Positions 33,861-42,718 of a stretch of 64,000 nt of DNA are shown here, piece after piece. The stretch spans positions 1,116,001 through 1,180,000 of the forward strand of contig NZ_CP044523.1 of the NCBI RefSeq assembly GCF_008831545.1, given 5' to 3'. The notes beneath the pieces are model-generated. The model had not been told where the DNA came from and did no database searches. It saw nothing but the letters and a program-made list of their open reading frames with translations. The position numbers were made by a program, and so were the translations under genes. The first letter of the stretch is position 1, and the number at the start of each line of letters is the position of its first letter. Origin of the DNA: Halorussus halophilus (GTDB taxonomy: Archaea > Halobacteriota > Halobacteria > Halobacteriales > Haladaptataceae).

Positions 33861-34811
33861 ATGAACGACACTCGCCGGGCCGTCCTCGACGCGCTCGCCG
33901 ACGGTCCCGTCACCGGACCCGCGCTCGCCGACGAGTTGGGCGTCTCGCGCAACGCCGTCTGGAAACACGTCGAAGCGCTCCGGGGGGCCGGATTCGAAGT
34001 CAGTAGCGACGACACCGGATACGCCCTCGAATCCGTGCCCGAGTTCGGCGGCCCGGCCGTCGAGTTCGGACTGGACGCCCCGTTCGAAGTCGAGTACCAC
34101 GAGTCGGTCGGCAGTACGAACGACCGCGCCCGGCAGGTCGCCGCAACTGGAGCGGCAGACGTTGCAGTTGTAGCAGACGAACAGACAGGCAGTCGTGGGC
34201 GACTCGACCGCGAGTGGTCGGCCCCGAGCGGCGGCGTCTGGACGAGTTTGGTCCTTCGGCCGGACTTGCCGCCGGCACACGTCCCTGTACTCACGCTCGC
34301 CGCCGCCGTCGCGACGACCGACGCCGCACGCGAGGCAGGCGTGCCTGCGGAGATAAAGTGGCCGAACGACGTGCTCGTAGAGGGCGAAGACAAAAGCGCC
34401 ACCGCCCGCGGCGGCCACAAACTCGCAGGCATCCTCACCGAGATGGAGGGCGAAGCGGACCGCGTCTCCTGGGTCGTCGTCGGCATCGGTGTCAACGCGA
34501 ACCTCGACGCCGAAGACTTGCCCGAGGGAGCGACGAGCCTCCGGGACGAGAACGGCGACGTAGACCGCAGACGCTTCGTCCAGCGACTTCTCGAACGGTT
34601 CGACGAGTTGCGAGACGACCCCGAGGAGATTCTGGATGCGTGGCGCGACCGCTCCGCGACGCTCGGCCAGCGAGTGCGCGTCGAAACTGCCGACGGCGAA
34701 GTCGTCGGCGAGGCCGTAGACGTGGCGCTCCCGGGCGCACTACTTGTCGAGACCGAGGACGGCCGAGTCAGAGTTCACGCGGGCGACTGCGAGCATCTTC
34801 GGCCCGAGTAA
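33861..34811 (+). CDS. birA: biotin--[acetyl-CoA-carboxylase] ligase, bifunctional BirA type
   Basis: A 316-residue biotin protein ligase with an N-terminal winged helix. HTH (residues 1-60): TRRAVLDALADGPVTGPALADELGVSRNAVWKHVEALRG. Catalytic domain: VGSTND, the biotin/ATP loop GSRGRLDREW then SAPSGGVWTSLVLRP (~115-140), the catalytic Lys in EIKWPNDVLV (~168-177), KLAGILTEM and VVVGIGVNAN. A C-terminal SH3-like domain follows (~255-316). It biotinylates K576 of PccA, and its HTH makes it a candidate repressor of biotin-related genes. Start ATG 33861 follows the SD hairpin. Confidence 0.95.
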   Translation: MNDTRRAVLDALADGPVTGPALADELGVSRNAVWKHVEALRGAGFEVSSDDTGYALESVPEFGGPAVEFGLDAPFEVEYHESVGSTNDRARQVAATGAADVAVVADEQTGSRGRLDREWSAPSGGVWTSLVLRPDLPPAHVPVLTLAAAVATTDAAREAGVPAEIKWPNDVLVEGEDKSATARGGHKLAGILTEMEGEADRVSWVVVGIGVNANLDAEDLPEGATSLRDENGDVDRRRFVQRLLERFDELRDDPEEILDAWRDRSATLGQRVRVETADGEVVGEAVDVALPGALLVETEDGRVRVHAGDCEHLRPE

Positions 34812-34820
34812 GAAGACGGA

Positions 34821-35321
34821 CTACTCTGCGGCGACGTGGTCGGTTTCCGGTTCGGCGTCGGCCGCCGGACCGTCGTCGTCGCCGACCCGCACAGTCAGCA
34901 CCGGCACGGAACTGTCGCGGACGACGCCCTCCGAGACGCTGCCGAGAAGTAGGCGGTCGATACCGCCGCGGCCGTGACAGCCCATGACCACGAGGTCGCA
35001 GTCTTCGCGCTCGGTGCAAGTGACGATGCGCTTGCTCGGCGACCCCTCTTCGACGTGGGTCGTCACTTCGACGCCGTGGTCGGCGGCGATTGCTTCGACT
35101 CGTTCCAGAGCGGCGTCGCCTTCTCGACGCAACGTGTCGCCGACGCCGTCCCACGACCCCTCCATCGGGAACCCCGCGTAACTGGCGGAGTTGAGGACGT
35201 AGACGGCGTGTAGTTCGGCGTCGTGCGCGGCCGCCAGCGCAGCGGCGTGCGCGACCGCGCGCTCGGTCTCGGTCGAACCGTCGGTCGGCACGAGAATCCG
35301 CTCGTACATGTTGCTCGTCAT
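34821..35321 (-). CDS. universal stress protein, UspA family
   Basis: A 166-residue single-domain Usp. It has the N-terminal ERILVPTDGSTETERAVAHA strand-helix with the ATP-contacting Asp, and the ATP-binding signature MGCHGRGGIDRLLLGSVSE then SVPVLTVR (about residues 113-143), so it belongs to the ATP-binding class. A short acidic tail follows. The start could be ATG 35321 (MTSNMYERI) or the internal ATG 35309. A TTAAG-containing element ~28 bases upstream of 35321 supports the former. It is convergent with birA, 9 bp apart. Confidence 0.9.
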   Translation of the reverse strand: MTSNMYERILVPTDGSTETERAVAHAAALAAAHDAELHAVYVLNSASYAGFPMEGSWDGVGDTLRREGDAALERVEAIAADHGVEVTTHVEEGSPSKRIVTCTEREDCDLVVMGCHGRGGIDRLLLGSVSEGVVRDSSVPVLTVRVGDDDGPAADAEPETDHVAAE

Positions 35322-35386
35322 GTGATAACACACCACGGTTCTTAACTATTTGGCATAGACAACAGCCGACGAGAAAACGGACGCGG

Positions 35387-36400
35387 CTATAGAAGGACTT
35401 CTTTCACGTCGCTCGCACCCGCTCGCCGCACCACGGCGCGAACCACGTTCTGCACACCCGCGAGGTTGTCCGAGTCGCCGTCCAGTACGAGCAGTTTCGC
35501 GTCGTGGCCCTCCTCGACGACGCCGCAGTTCAGCCCGGCGATTCGCGCGCCGTTGAGCGTCGCCATCCGGAGGACTTCCCGTGCAGTTACGTCTGCGAGT
35601 TTCGCGGCGAACTCCATCTCGCGAAACATCGACGGACTGTTCAACATCACGTTGTCGGTTCCGAGCGCGACGGTGGTTCGCTCGACCAGTTCTGCGATTG
35701 GTGGCGTGCCGACGCCGGTCACGAGGTTCGAACGCGGGCAGACGACCACCGGAATCCCGCTGTCCTCCAAGCGTTCCAAGTGAAGTGTCTCGGGGTGGAC
35801 CATGTGGACGAGGAAGTCCGGGTCCAAGTCGAGCGCCGGGTTGATGTCTGTCGCGTCGCGCTCTCCGGCGTGGATACCGAACAGTTTCTCCTCGCGGGCA
35901 GTCGCGTTTCGCTCGTAGGAGAAGTCGCCGTCGCGCGCACCGCTCGCACCGAACCCGTCTGCCGCTTCCATCGCGTCGGCCGTCTCGCGGCCGAGAATCA
36001 CTGGCGCTACGCTGCTACCGGAGGAGGCCTCTCTGAGCATGTAGACGCCTTCGACGCCGCCTTCGCGGAATTCGAGGAACGACGTCGTGCCGGTCGTCTC
36101 CATGAGCCGAATCGAGCGGCGCATGGCTTCGACCTTCTCCTCGCGGGAGGCTTCGCGGAGCAACTGGTGTTTCAGGCCGTCCGGTGGCGCGACCAACGCG
36201 TCGAGGTCTAACCCCTCGCCCGCTTCCTTGGCGATGGAGTCGCCGATGTGCGTGTGGGCGTTGACGAACGCCGGGAGGATGACGTCGTCCGAATCGACGC
36301 TCGCCTCTTCGACGGCCGCAATCGTTCCGTCCTCTACGACGACCCGGCCCTCGACGGGTTCGAACTCCGGCCCGCGCAGGACGGTCCCCTCGATTTTCAT
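35387..36400 (-). CDS. amidohydrolase family protein (cytosine deaminase/TRZ-ATZ type)
   Basis: A 337-residue metal-dependent hydrolase. The N-terminal composite beta domain precedes NAHTHIGDS (H49, H51), then GIHAGE, HMVHPE, CPRSNLVTG and LGTDNVML (catalytic Asp), all on the expected strands of the barrel. The family deaminates or hydrolyses nucleobases, guanine derivatives and related amidines; the substrate cannot be read from the sequence. The start at 36400 is preferred since the 15 residues before it extend into the neighbouring gene. It lies 41 bp downstream of the membrane protein gene on the same strand and is probably cotranscribed with it. Confidence 0.88.
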   Translation of the reverse strand: MKIEGTVLRGPEFEPVEGRVVVEDGTIAAVEEASVDSDDVILPAFVNAHTHIGDSIAKEAGEGLDLDALVAPPDGLKHQLLREASREEKVEAMRRSIRLMETTGTTSFLEFREGGVEGVYMLREASSGSSVAPVILGRETADAMEAADGFGASGARDGDFSYERNATAREEKLFGIHAGERDATDINPALDLDPDFLVHMVHPETLHLERLEDSGIPVVVCPRSNLVTGVGTPPIAELVERTTVALGTDNVMLNSPSMFREMEFAAKLADVTAREVLRMATLNGARIAGLNCGVVEEGHDAKLLVLDGDSDNLAGVQNVVRAVVRRAGASDVKEVLL

Positions 36401-36441
36401 GTGCGGTGAACTCTCGGCGAACCCCCTTGAACTTCCCCATT

Positions 36442-37293
36442 TCACACCCGCGGTAGCCGCTGCTGTTGGCGTCCCGTCAGGAACTCCGGTGGTAACTCGC
36501 TGTGCGGACGCTCGGACGCGAACAGTTCGTCTAGCGTCTCGAACGACCCCAACTCGGCCTTCCCGGAGTCCAGTCGCCGGCCTCGCGGGCGGCCGCTCCA
36601 GTCGGTGTACAGCAACGAGGCGTGCAGTTTGACCATCCCGACTTCCGTCTTTTCGAGCAATCCGACGAGGTCCTCGAACTGCGACTCGACGGCTCGTTCG
36701 GTGTCTCTACTCCGGCGGCGAAATGTGACCGGCGCGACGAGCGTCGCGGTTTCGCCGCTTTCGAGGTGGGTCTTCCCTGTCGCGTCGGTCGCGCCCTCTC
36801 TCCGAAACGGCACGTCGGCGCGGTCTATCGTCCACTCCGCGCCCTCGTACACGACTGGGTGTTCCGTACTCACGCCAATCTTCGAAGCGTCCGCCCGGTA
36901 CAGCACGAGGTCGAGACCAAGTGTGAGGTCTCGAATAGGAGACGCGCCTTTGTTCGCGACTTCGGCGACGATTCGGGTCTCCCTCGTGCTGGTCTCGATG
37001 GAGTATTCCTGAACCTCGACGACTGGCTCCTGCTCGCGTTCGATGAGTCGCTGTTGGCGCTCCATCAGTTCGGTCTGGCGACGCTGGGTCTCGCTCATCT
37101 CCCGGTAGAGGACGGCGAGAATCAGCGAGAGCGCGAGTGAAGTGACCGTTCCGAACACGCCGACCCACTCGGCGAACCCGACCGTCGAAGGCGGAGCGAG
37201 CACGTACGCGGCCGGAATCGTCACCACGAGCGCCGTCGCCAGGAGCACGAGCCACCAGTTCCGTCGAAGCGTCGAGCGCAATCGGTCTGACAC
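36442..37293 (-). CDS. membrane protein with two N-terminal TM helices and coiled coil
   Basis: A 283-residue protein of unknown function. TM helices lie at about 12-33 and 40-62. A short Gln/Glu/Arg-rich coiled coil follows (YREMSETQRRQTELMERQQ, ~64-88), then a soluble beta-rich domain (~92-270) in the cytoplasm, by the positive-inside rule. Its start is GTG with a strong TATA box (GATATATAAAATTT on the other strand) 20-32 bases upstream, predicting a leaderless message. No enzymatic motif. It may be a sensor or a membrane-bound structural protein. Confidence 0.72.
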   Translation of the reverse strand: MSDRLRSTLRRNWWLVLLATALVVTIPAAYVLAPPSTVGFAEWVGVFGTVTSLALSLILAVLYREMSETQRRQTELMERQQRLIEREQEPVVEVQEYSIETSTRETRIVAEVANKGASPIRDLTLGLDLVLYRADASKIGVSTEHPVVYEGAEWTIDRADVPFRREGATDATGKTHLESGETATLVAPVTFRRRSRDTERAVESQFEDLVGLLEKTEVGMVKLHASLLYTDWSGRPRGRRLDSGKAELGSFETLDELFASERPHSELPPEFLTGRQQQRLPRV

Positions 37294-37312
37294 GTAATCG
37301 AGTTACCAGACG

Positions 37313-37325
37313 AGATATATAAAAT
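37313..37325 (-). promoter_or_regulatory. TATA box for the coiled-coil membrane protein gene
   Basis: AAATTTTATATAT on the minus strand, 20-32 bases before the GTG at 37293. It is one of the strongest AT-rich promoter elements in the window. Confidence 0.6.
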
Positions 37326-37361
37326 TTCGACGACCGACCGTGGCTACAGTTCGAGTCCCCG

Positions 37362-38588
37362 CTATTCGAACTCGTCCAGGGTCGTCCGCTGGCCGGTCGA
37401 GCGAATTTCGCTGACGAGCGCGCCATCCGTCTCCAACCCTAGTACGTTCTCCGCGGCGTGGCCGACGGTATCCGTGACTGCTGCAGGGGCATACACGCCG
37501 AGACGCCACTGCTCGCGTTGGACTCGCTGGAGCGCCGACACCAGCGTCGATTGCTGGCCGAGACGACGAATCTCGCCGTTGACGATGACTCGCGAGGACG
37601 ATTCGCGCATGCTCGGGCGACTGAGTACGTCCACGATGACCTGCTCGCGGTTCACGTCGGCGGCGTCGGCGATGTTGTCCTCGAACTCTCGAATCGCCTC
37701 GTAGTCGGCATCGATGACTTCCTCCGGCACGTCGTCCATCTCCGCCCAGACCGCCCGCTTGTAGAGGTCGCGGTCGCCGAGTCGGCGCGCGAACTCCGCC
37801 GTCTCGGGGGTGTCGCGCAGTGCCGCGAAGAAGTCGTGGTCGTCCATCCGGCGCAGTTGCTCGGGCGTCACGTCCGATTCTGCTAGGAGTCGTTCGCTCC
37901 CTCGCTGGAGCAGTCCCCGGCAGATGCGCGTGACGTGGTGGTTGTAGACGGTCGGGTTCATCAGCGACCGGGCGAGGAGCAAACTCTCTGCGGTCGGGAC
38001 GTTCCCCTCGGCTAAGACCAACTCGCCGTCGATGAGTCGCAGTTCGCGGACGAGTCGCGCGTGGTCGATGGTCCCGTACGGAACGCCCGTGTGGTGGGCG
38101 TCCCGGACGAGGTAGTCCATGCGGTCCACGTCGAGTTCTCCGGCGACGATTTGGCCGAGTTTCGCGTCACCGCGGACGAAATCTGCGATGGTCGCCGGGT
38201 CGAGGTCGTGGCTCCTGAGGACGTCGCCGACCGCGCGCTCTGCGAGTAGTTCGTCTACGTCGTCGTGGTACTTGCCGGTGTGTCGGTGGATGACCTCCTC
38301 GATGGTGTGGCTGTAGGGGCCGTGGCCAACGTCGTGGAGGATAGCGGCCGCCTGCACCTGTTTCGCGCGCTTGCCTTCGATACCGAGATGGTCGAGTGCT
38401 TCGCAGGCCAGATGGTAGACGCCGAGACTGTGTTCGAAGCGCGTGTGGTTCGCAGAGGGGTAGACGAGATGTGCCGGACCGAGCTGCTTGATGCGTCGAA
38501 GTCGCTGGACCGCAGGCGTGTCGAGAAGAGCGCGAGCGACGCCCTCGACCTCGATGTGGTCGTGGACGCTGTCCTTGATAGTCTTCAT
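37362..38588 (-). CDS. HD-domain phosphohydrolase (dNTPase-like)
   Basis: A 408-residue HD-superfamily metal-dependent phosphohydrolase of the type related to dGTPases and SAMHD1. Metal ligands: H53 in [13 protein letters not shown]85-D86 in [12 protein letters not shown], and a distal Asp in [17 protein letters not shown]. The N-terminal [16 protein letters not shown] and the HTRFEHSLG string are typical of the archaeal group. Probable substrates are dNTPs or other nucleotides. It is transcribed alone from a TATA box 22-31 bases upstream (leaderless) and is divergent from cofD. Confidence 0.92.
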   Translation of the reverse strand: MKTIKDSVHDHIEVEGVARALLDTPAVQRLRRIKQLGPAHLVYPSANHTRFEHSLGVYHLACEALDHLGIEGKRAKQVQAAAILHDVGHGPYSHTIEEVIHRHTGKYHDDVDELLAERAVGDVLRSHDLDPATIADFVRGDAKLGQIVAGELDVDRMDYLVRDAHHTGVPYGTIDHARLVRELRLIDGELVLAEGNVPTAESLLLARSLMNPTVYNHHVTRICRGLLQRGSERLLAESDVTPEQLRRMDDHDFFAALRDTPETAEFARRLGDRDLYKRAVWAEMDDVPEEVIDADYEAIREFEDNIADAADVNREQVIVDVLSRPSMRESSSRVIVNGEIRRLGQQSTLVSALQRVQREQWRLGVYAPAAVTDTVGHAAENVLGLETDGALVSEIRSTGQRTTLDEFE

Positions 38589-38609
38589 AGGCGACGTTTT
38601 GCCGCCATC

Positions 38610-38619
38610 GTATAAAAAC
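38610..38619 (-). promoter_or_regulatory. TATA box for the HD-domain gene
   Basis: GTTTTTATAC on the minus strand, 22-31 bases before the ATG at 38588, predicting a leaderless transcript. Confidence 0.58.
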
Positions 38620-38688
38620 CGCCGGACCGGTAGCAGAGGCCTTGCACACAGCGTAAGCGTTTACCCCCCAGCACTCGCAGGCTCTGAC

Positions 38689-39696
38689 ATGGTTACGTTT
38701 CTCTCCGGGGGCACCGGCACCCCCAAGCTCTTGGAGGGTTCGCCCGCTGTCTTCGACCCGGCCGACACCACCGTCGTCGGCAACACCGGCGACGACGTGG
38801 AACTCGGCGGCCTGCTCGTCTGCCCGGACATCGACACCGTACTCTTCCAGCAGGGCGGCGTGCTAGACCGCGAGTACTGGTGGGGCATCGAAGACGACAC
38901 CACCGAGACTCACGACGAACTCGCCGCACTCGCCGACGCCGCCGGACTGGAAGACGGGCCGCGCTATCTCGATGCGGAAGCACAGACTGCTGGCAGAGAC
39001 ATCGCCAACTGGCGGCGCTTCTCCGGCGTCGCGGAGTTCATGGAACTGGGCGACAGGGACCGGGCAGTCCACGTCACGCGGACGAGTCTGTTGGACGAAG
39101 GACAAAGTCTCACGGAAGTCACTCGCACGCTCGCTGACGCCTTCGACGCGGCGGTGGATGTCGTGCCGATGAGCGACGACCCTGTGGCGAGCATCATCCA
39201 CACGCCCGAAGACGAGCGATTCGACGACGAGATGCACTTCCAAGAGTTCTGGGTGGCCCACCGGGGCGAACCCGAGGTCGAAGACGTGGAGTTTCGCGGC
39301 GCGGCAGACGCGACTGCGACCGACGCTGCGCTCGGTGCCATCAGCGAGGGGCCCGTCGTCGTCGGTCCCTCGAACCCCGTGACGAGCATCGGGCCGATGG
39401 CCGCACTCGACGGTCTCCGCGACGCCCTCGAAGAAGCGACGGTCGTCGCCGTCTCGCCGTTCGTCGAGGACGAGGTGTTCTCCGGTCCGGCGGCGAAACT
39501 CATGGCCGCAGTCGGCTACGACGCCTCGACCGCTGGCGTGGCGGACGCCTATCCGTTCGCCGACGCCTTCGTACTGGACGACGCCGACGGCACCGAACTC
39601 TCACGGCCGGTCGTCCGAACGGATACGAAGATGGACGACGATGGAGACGCCGAGCGCGTCGCGCAGGCAGTCGCCGACGCGCTGGAGGTGGTCTGA
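38689..39696 (+). CDS. cofD: 2-phospho-L-lactate transferase (coenzyme F420 biosynthesis)
   Basis: A 335-residue CofD, which joins the lactyl-type phosphodiester moiety to FO in coenzyme F420 synthesis. Seen: [17 protein letters not shown] (N-terminal nucleotide loop), [25 protein letters not shown] (residues ~27-51), and [15 protein letters not shown] (~225-239), the family signatures. It opens a four-gene unit in which every downstream gene abuts or overlaps its neighbour. F420 is known in haloarchaea, where it serves DNA photolyase and F420-dependent reductases. Confidence 0.95.
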   Translation: MVTFLSGGTGTPKLLEGSPAVFDPADTTVVGNTGDDVELGGLLVCPDIDTVLFQQGGVLDREYWWGIEDDTTETHDELAALADAAGLEDGPRYLDAEAQTAGRDIANWRRFSGVAEFMELGDRDRAVHVTRTSLLDEGQSLTEVTRTLADAFDAAVDVVPMSDDPVASIIHTPEDERFDDEMHFQEFWVAHRGEPEVEDVEFRGAADATATDAALGAISEGPVVVGPSNPVTSIGPMAALDGLRDALEEATVVAVSPFVEDEVFSGPAAKLMAAVGYDASTAGVADAYPFADAFVLDDADGTELSRPVVRTDTKMDDDGDAERVAQAVADALEVV

Positions 39697-40494
39697 GTGT
39701 TCGAGCCGAGAGTCGCCATCGCCAGTCTCAGCGGCGAGTCAAACGCCGAGTGGGCGACAGCGGCGAGCGAGTTCGTGGGGGCGGCGTTCCTCGGCGGTAT
39801 CGCGCTGGACGGCCCAACCCGAGAGGCGGCCCGCCAGATGACCGACCGCGAGCGCGAGGAGTTTCTTCCGGGGGACCCCGTCGCGTTCGTGGACGACGAA
39901 CTCGCCGCGCTCGACGGGAGTAAGAGCGATGACGATACCGACCCGCCGCTTCGGGCAGGCTTCAACGTCCGGTCTAGCTCGCCCGAACCGATTCGGGAGG
40001 TCGCCAGCGTCTGCGCCGACTACGACGCCATCCTCGAACTCAACGCCCACTGTCGGCAGGACGAAATGTGCGCCGCGGGCGCTGGCGAGTCGCTCCTTCG
40101 GGACACCGACCGACTCTGCGAACAAGTTGAAGTCGCGGCAGACGAATGCCCAGACGTGAGCGTGAAAGTCCGCGCAGAACTCCCCGGAGTCGACCTCCCC
40201 GAAGTCGCACGCCGAATCGCCGACGCAGGAGCGTCTGCGATTCACGTCGATGCGATGGACTCCGAGCCAGTTATCGCCGAAGTCGCAGACGCCGCGAACC
40301 TGTTCGTGATAGCCAACAACGGCGTCCGCGACGAGGCGACCGCCCGAGAGTATCTCTCCTACGGGGCCGACGCGGTCAGCGTCGGCAGGCCGAGCGACGA
40401 CCCCGTGATTCTGGCTCGCGTCCGAGAGGCGACAGAAGCGTGGTTCTCAGGGGAGCACTCGGAAGAACCGAATGGAGAGGAGGTGTCGCTATGA
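39697..40494 (+). CDS. FMN-binding TIM-barrel protein, tRNA-dihydrouridine synthase-like
   Basis: A 265-residue flavoprotein-type TIM barrel resembling tRNA-dihydrouridine synthases and dihydroorotate dehydrogenases. Seen: LELNAHCRQDEMCAAGAGESLLR (residues ~109-131), VSVKVRAELPG, ADAGASAIHVDAMD, FVIANNGVRDEATAREYLSYGADAVSVGRP (~200-229), a typical phosphate/FMN site. The usual Dus catalytic Cys region differs (the Cys is in CRQDEMC), so true tRNA reduction is uncertain. It starts at GTG immediately after the cofD stop, within the coupled cofactor-like operon. Confidence 0.8.
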   Translation: MFEPRVAIASLSGESNAEWATAASEFVGAAFLGGIALDGPTREAARQMTDREREEFLPGDPVAFVDDELAALDGSKSDDDTDPPLRAGFNVRSSSPEPIREVASVCADYDAILELNAHCRQDEMCAAGAGESLLRDTDRLCEQVEVAADECPDVSVKVRAELPGVDLPEVARRIADAGASAIHVDAMDSEPVIAEVADAANLFVIANNGVRDEATAREYLSYGADAVSVGRPSDDPVILARVREATEAWFSGEHSEEPNGEEVSL

Positions 40495-41327
40495 CGCCCG
40501 CAGAAAACGCCCAACTGGCCCTGCTCCTCGAAGTGGCGGGCACCCCCAAACCCGGCAACGTGGACCGCGAGCGTGACTTCGACGACCTCCGGTTCGAACA
40601 CTTCCTCGCGGGGTCCGTCGGCGCTGGGTCCGGACTCAGAACTGCCGAAGACGGTGCGCCGGTCGGCGCAGCCTTCGAACAGGCAGTCGCGGGGATGAGC
40701 CAACAACGCGGCGGCAACACGCAGTTCGGGGCCTTGCTCCTCCTCGTTCCGCTGGTTCGCACGAGTGCCGAGAGTGACCTCGTCTCGGAGAGTGTCCGCG
40801 CAGTCGTGGAGAACACCACCGTCGAGGACGCCACGAACTTCTACCGCGCGTTCGACCACGTGGACGTGTTCGTGGACGACCCGCCGGAAGACGCCGAACC
40901 ACTGGACGTGCGGCGTGGAGCCGACGCAGTTCCCGCTCTCGAAGACCGCGAGACGACTCTGTACGACGTGATGGAGATGAGCGCGCCCGACGACGGCGTG
41001 GCCAACGAGTGGGTGTCCGGATTCGAGCGCACCTTCTGGGCCGCCGACAGACTCACCGACTTCGAAGGGCCGATTTCGGCACGCGGTGCGCGGGTGTACC
41101 TCGAACTCCTCTCGCGCGAACGCGACACGCTGGTGCAGAAACAGCACGGCCGAAAAGTAGCCGAGAGCATCCGCGTGCGGGCGCAGGAGGCCCTCGAAGG
41201 CGGCGGTGCCGTGATAGAGGCCTTCGCGGAGTCGCTCGTGGACGACGACATCAACCCCGGCACGACCGCCGACATCACCGCGGCCGCGTTGTTCGTCGCG
41301 CTCGAAACCGGAGCCGTGGAAGTGTGA
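40491..41327 (+). CDS. triphosphoribosyl-dephospho-CoA synthase family protein (CitG-like)
   Basis: A 278-residue CitG/MdcB family protein. Bacterial CitG makes the citrate-lyase prosthetic group from ATP and dephospho-CoA; archaeal members lack that context. Seen: LEVAGTPKPGNVDRERDF (residues ~13-30, family N-terminal motif), QRGGNTQFGALLLLVPL (~68-84), and DINPGTTADITAAALFVAL near the end (the nucleotide-binding signature). The start overlaps the previous stop by 4 bp and the end overlaps the next GTG by 4 bp. No citrate lyase or malonate decarboxylase gene is nearby, so the substrate is probably different. Confidence 0.9.
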   Translation: MTPAENAQLALLLEVAGTPKPGNVDRERDFDDLRFEHFLAGSVGAGSGLRTAEDGAPVGAAFEQAVAGMSQQRGGNTQFGALLLLVPLVRTSAESDLVSESVRAVVENTTVEDATNFYRAFDHVDVFVDDPPEDAEPLDVRRGADAVPALEDRETTLYDVMEMSAPDDGVANEWVSGFERTFWAADRLTDFEGPISARGARVYLELLSRERDTLVQKQHGRKVAESIRVRAQEALEGGGAVIEAFAESLVDDDINPGTTADITAAALFVALETGAVEV

Positions 41328-41926
41328 CTGCCAACGCCGCCGAGTGGCCCATCGAGTGGTCCGGCGTGACCGAGTCGCTGGTGACGACGCTCGGCCCGAA
41401 CGAGCGCTGGAACGTCGCGGCACTAGGTCTGCATCCGCCCGACGAAGGCCGGAGGGCAGGTGTGACAGAAGGCGCAGTCACTGCCGAGACGTGGGGGAAC
41501 ACCCGAACTCGGCGCAACTTCCACCGGCAGGGCGGTGGCTACGTCCAGTTCACGCGCGACCCCGTCGCGTTCACGAACGCCGCGCTCTCGATTTACGAGG
41601 TGGATGCGCCGGTCCTCGACAGCGCCGACGCGTGGGTCGAGGTAGACGTCGAACTACTCGACTCGAACGAATCGGACGGCACGACCGTCGAAACGTGGGC
41701 ACTCACGCCGGTCGAATCCGGGGTCGAACGCGAGGTCGTACCGACGATTAACCGCGGATTCGCCGCCGTCGTGGAGGCGACAGTCGCGGCCTCACGACTC
41801 GACGTGGACGCCTACGAGACAGAAACACTCCGCGACCGATTGGACTACTTCGAGACTGTCGGACGAAACTGTGGGGGCGAGCGCGTTCGTGCGGCGTTCG
41901 ACCGTTTGCACGAGTTGCTCGACTAG
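41324..41926 (+). CDS. DUF447 family protein
   Basis: A 200-residue cytoplasmic protein of the archaeal DUF447 family, a flavin-reductase-like split-barrel fold by family knowledge. Seen: EWSGVTESLVTTLGPNERWNVAALGLHPP near the N-terminus, AETWGNTRTRRNF and DPVAFTNAAL (residues ~46-78), and a C-terminal helical ETVGRNCGGERVRAAFDRLHELL. It begins at GTG overlapping the CitG-like stop (GTGA). I recall DUF447 and CitG-like proteins together in gene clusters for tetrahydromethanopterin-linked C1 metabolism, which haloarchaea lack. Confidence 0.85.
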   Translation: MTANAAEWPIEWSGVTESLVTTLGPNERWNVAALGLHPPDEGRRAGVTEGAVTAETWGNTRTRRNFHRQGGGYVQFTRDPVAFTNAALSIYEVDAPVLDSADAWVEVDVELLDSNESDGTTVETWALTPVESGVEREVVPTINRGFAAVVEATVAASRLDVDAYETETLRDRLDYFETVGRNCGGERVRAAFDRLHELLD

Positions 41927-41935
41927 ACGACCGAA

Positions 41936-42160
41936 CTACAGGCCGTCCTTCCTGTCGACAGTGACTGTCCAGTCTGGAATCTCGTCGGGACCGAATTCGA
42001 GGTCCCAGACTCCCTCGATTTCTTCGCCGCTCCCGAACGAACTGAGAATCAACTCTTCGAGTTCTGCTTCGAAGTCCTGATTCGCGGTAGTTCTCTTTTC
42101 CATAGCTCCTCGATTTGTAGATTGCGCTGTGTCTGAGTCGAATTCGCTATGGATATTCAT
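41936..42160 (-). CDS. small acidic protein of unknown function
   Basis: A 74-residue acidic protein (or 55 residues if it starts at the internal Met MEKRTTANQDF, 42103). The core EAELEELILSSFGSGEEIEGVWDLEF and IPDWTVTVDR suggests a small alpha/beta fold. It lies convergent with DUF447 (9 bp between stops) and divergent from rps17e. No motif is recognised. Coding status rests on its fit between neighbours and a plausible composition, so it is moderately supported. Confidence 0.55.
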   Translation of the reverse strand: MNIHSEFDSDTAQSTNRGAMEKRTTANQDFEAELEELILSSFGSGEEIEGVWDLEFGPDEIPDWTVTVDRKDGL

Positions 42161-42209
42161 TCTTACGAATACTACTTGCGCAGTCTAGCTCGCTCGGCGC
42201 GAACGAATG

Positions 42210-42218
42210 CTTTTAATG
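42210..42218 (+). promoter_or_regulatory. TATA box for rps17e
   Basis: CTTTTAATG, 24-32 bases before the ATG at 42242, the spacing for a leaderless message. Confidence 0.6.
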
Positions 42219-42241
42219 CCGCCAACCCAGAACTGTCCAGT

Positions 42242-42415
42242 ATGGCTATCAAACCCGACTACGTCAAGAAGACGGGGACCATCCTGTTGGAGCGATACCC
42301 GAACGCCTTCACCAAAGACTTCGACCAGAACAAGGACAGCGTCACGAAACTGACCAACATCGAGTCGAAGGGCGTCCGCAACCGCATCGCTGGGTACGTT
42401 ACCCGGAAGAAGTAA
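42242..42415 (+). CDS. rps17e: 30S ribosomal protein S17e
   Basis: A 57-residue ribosomal protein of the archaeal/eukaryotic S17e (eS17) family, part of the small subunit. It matches the family along its whole length: MAIKPDYVKKTGTILLERYPNAF, DFDQNKDSVTKL, then TNIESKGVRNRIAGYVTRKK. Basic, as expected for an rRNA-binding protein. It is a single-gene unit with its own promoter and a strong symmetric hairpin 16 bp after the stop. Confidence 0.97.
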   Translation: MAIKPDYVKKTGTILLERYPNAFTKDFDQNKDSVTKLTNIESKGVRNRIAGYVTRKK

Positions 42416-42718
42416 AACGACCTTTTTATTGCGAGCGTTCGCGGGGCGAACGCTCGATAAAAACGTCGATGAAAATCACGTCGTCACCGCCTTCAGCGAG
42501 CCGTAGGCTCGCTTCCGACGGTTCCTCGGACGCGCTCGCTTGGCGGCGCGCGGAGCGCGCCGCCTCCGCTCGCGGCAGAATCTCTCGTCTAACCGCAACC
42601 GTATCCGCAGGGGAGGTTACAACCCGCCGACACGGAGTGCTGTCAGAAGCTCCACGAATCGCAACACGTGGGGGTATCCAAACCGTTTTGCTCTCGTAGA
42701 GTCGAGACACCCACTACC
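42416..42718. other. gene-free region with three strong hairpins between rps17e and asd
   Basis: 303 bases. After the terminator hairpin (42432-42456) come AGCGAGCC-GTA-GGCTCGCT (42495-42513) and GGCGGCGCGC-GGA-GCGCGCCGCC (42542-42564). The remaining ~150 bases before asd show no gene and no clear TATA box. Confidence 0.55.
42432..42456. terminator. bidirectional terminator-like hairpin after rps17e
   Basis: CGAGCGTTCG (42432-42441) and CGAACGCTCG (42447-42456) form a perfect 10-bp stem with a 5-base GC loop. It is preceded by CTTTTTAT and followed by ATAAAAA, so it has a U-tract on either strand. Confidence 0.6.
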
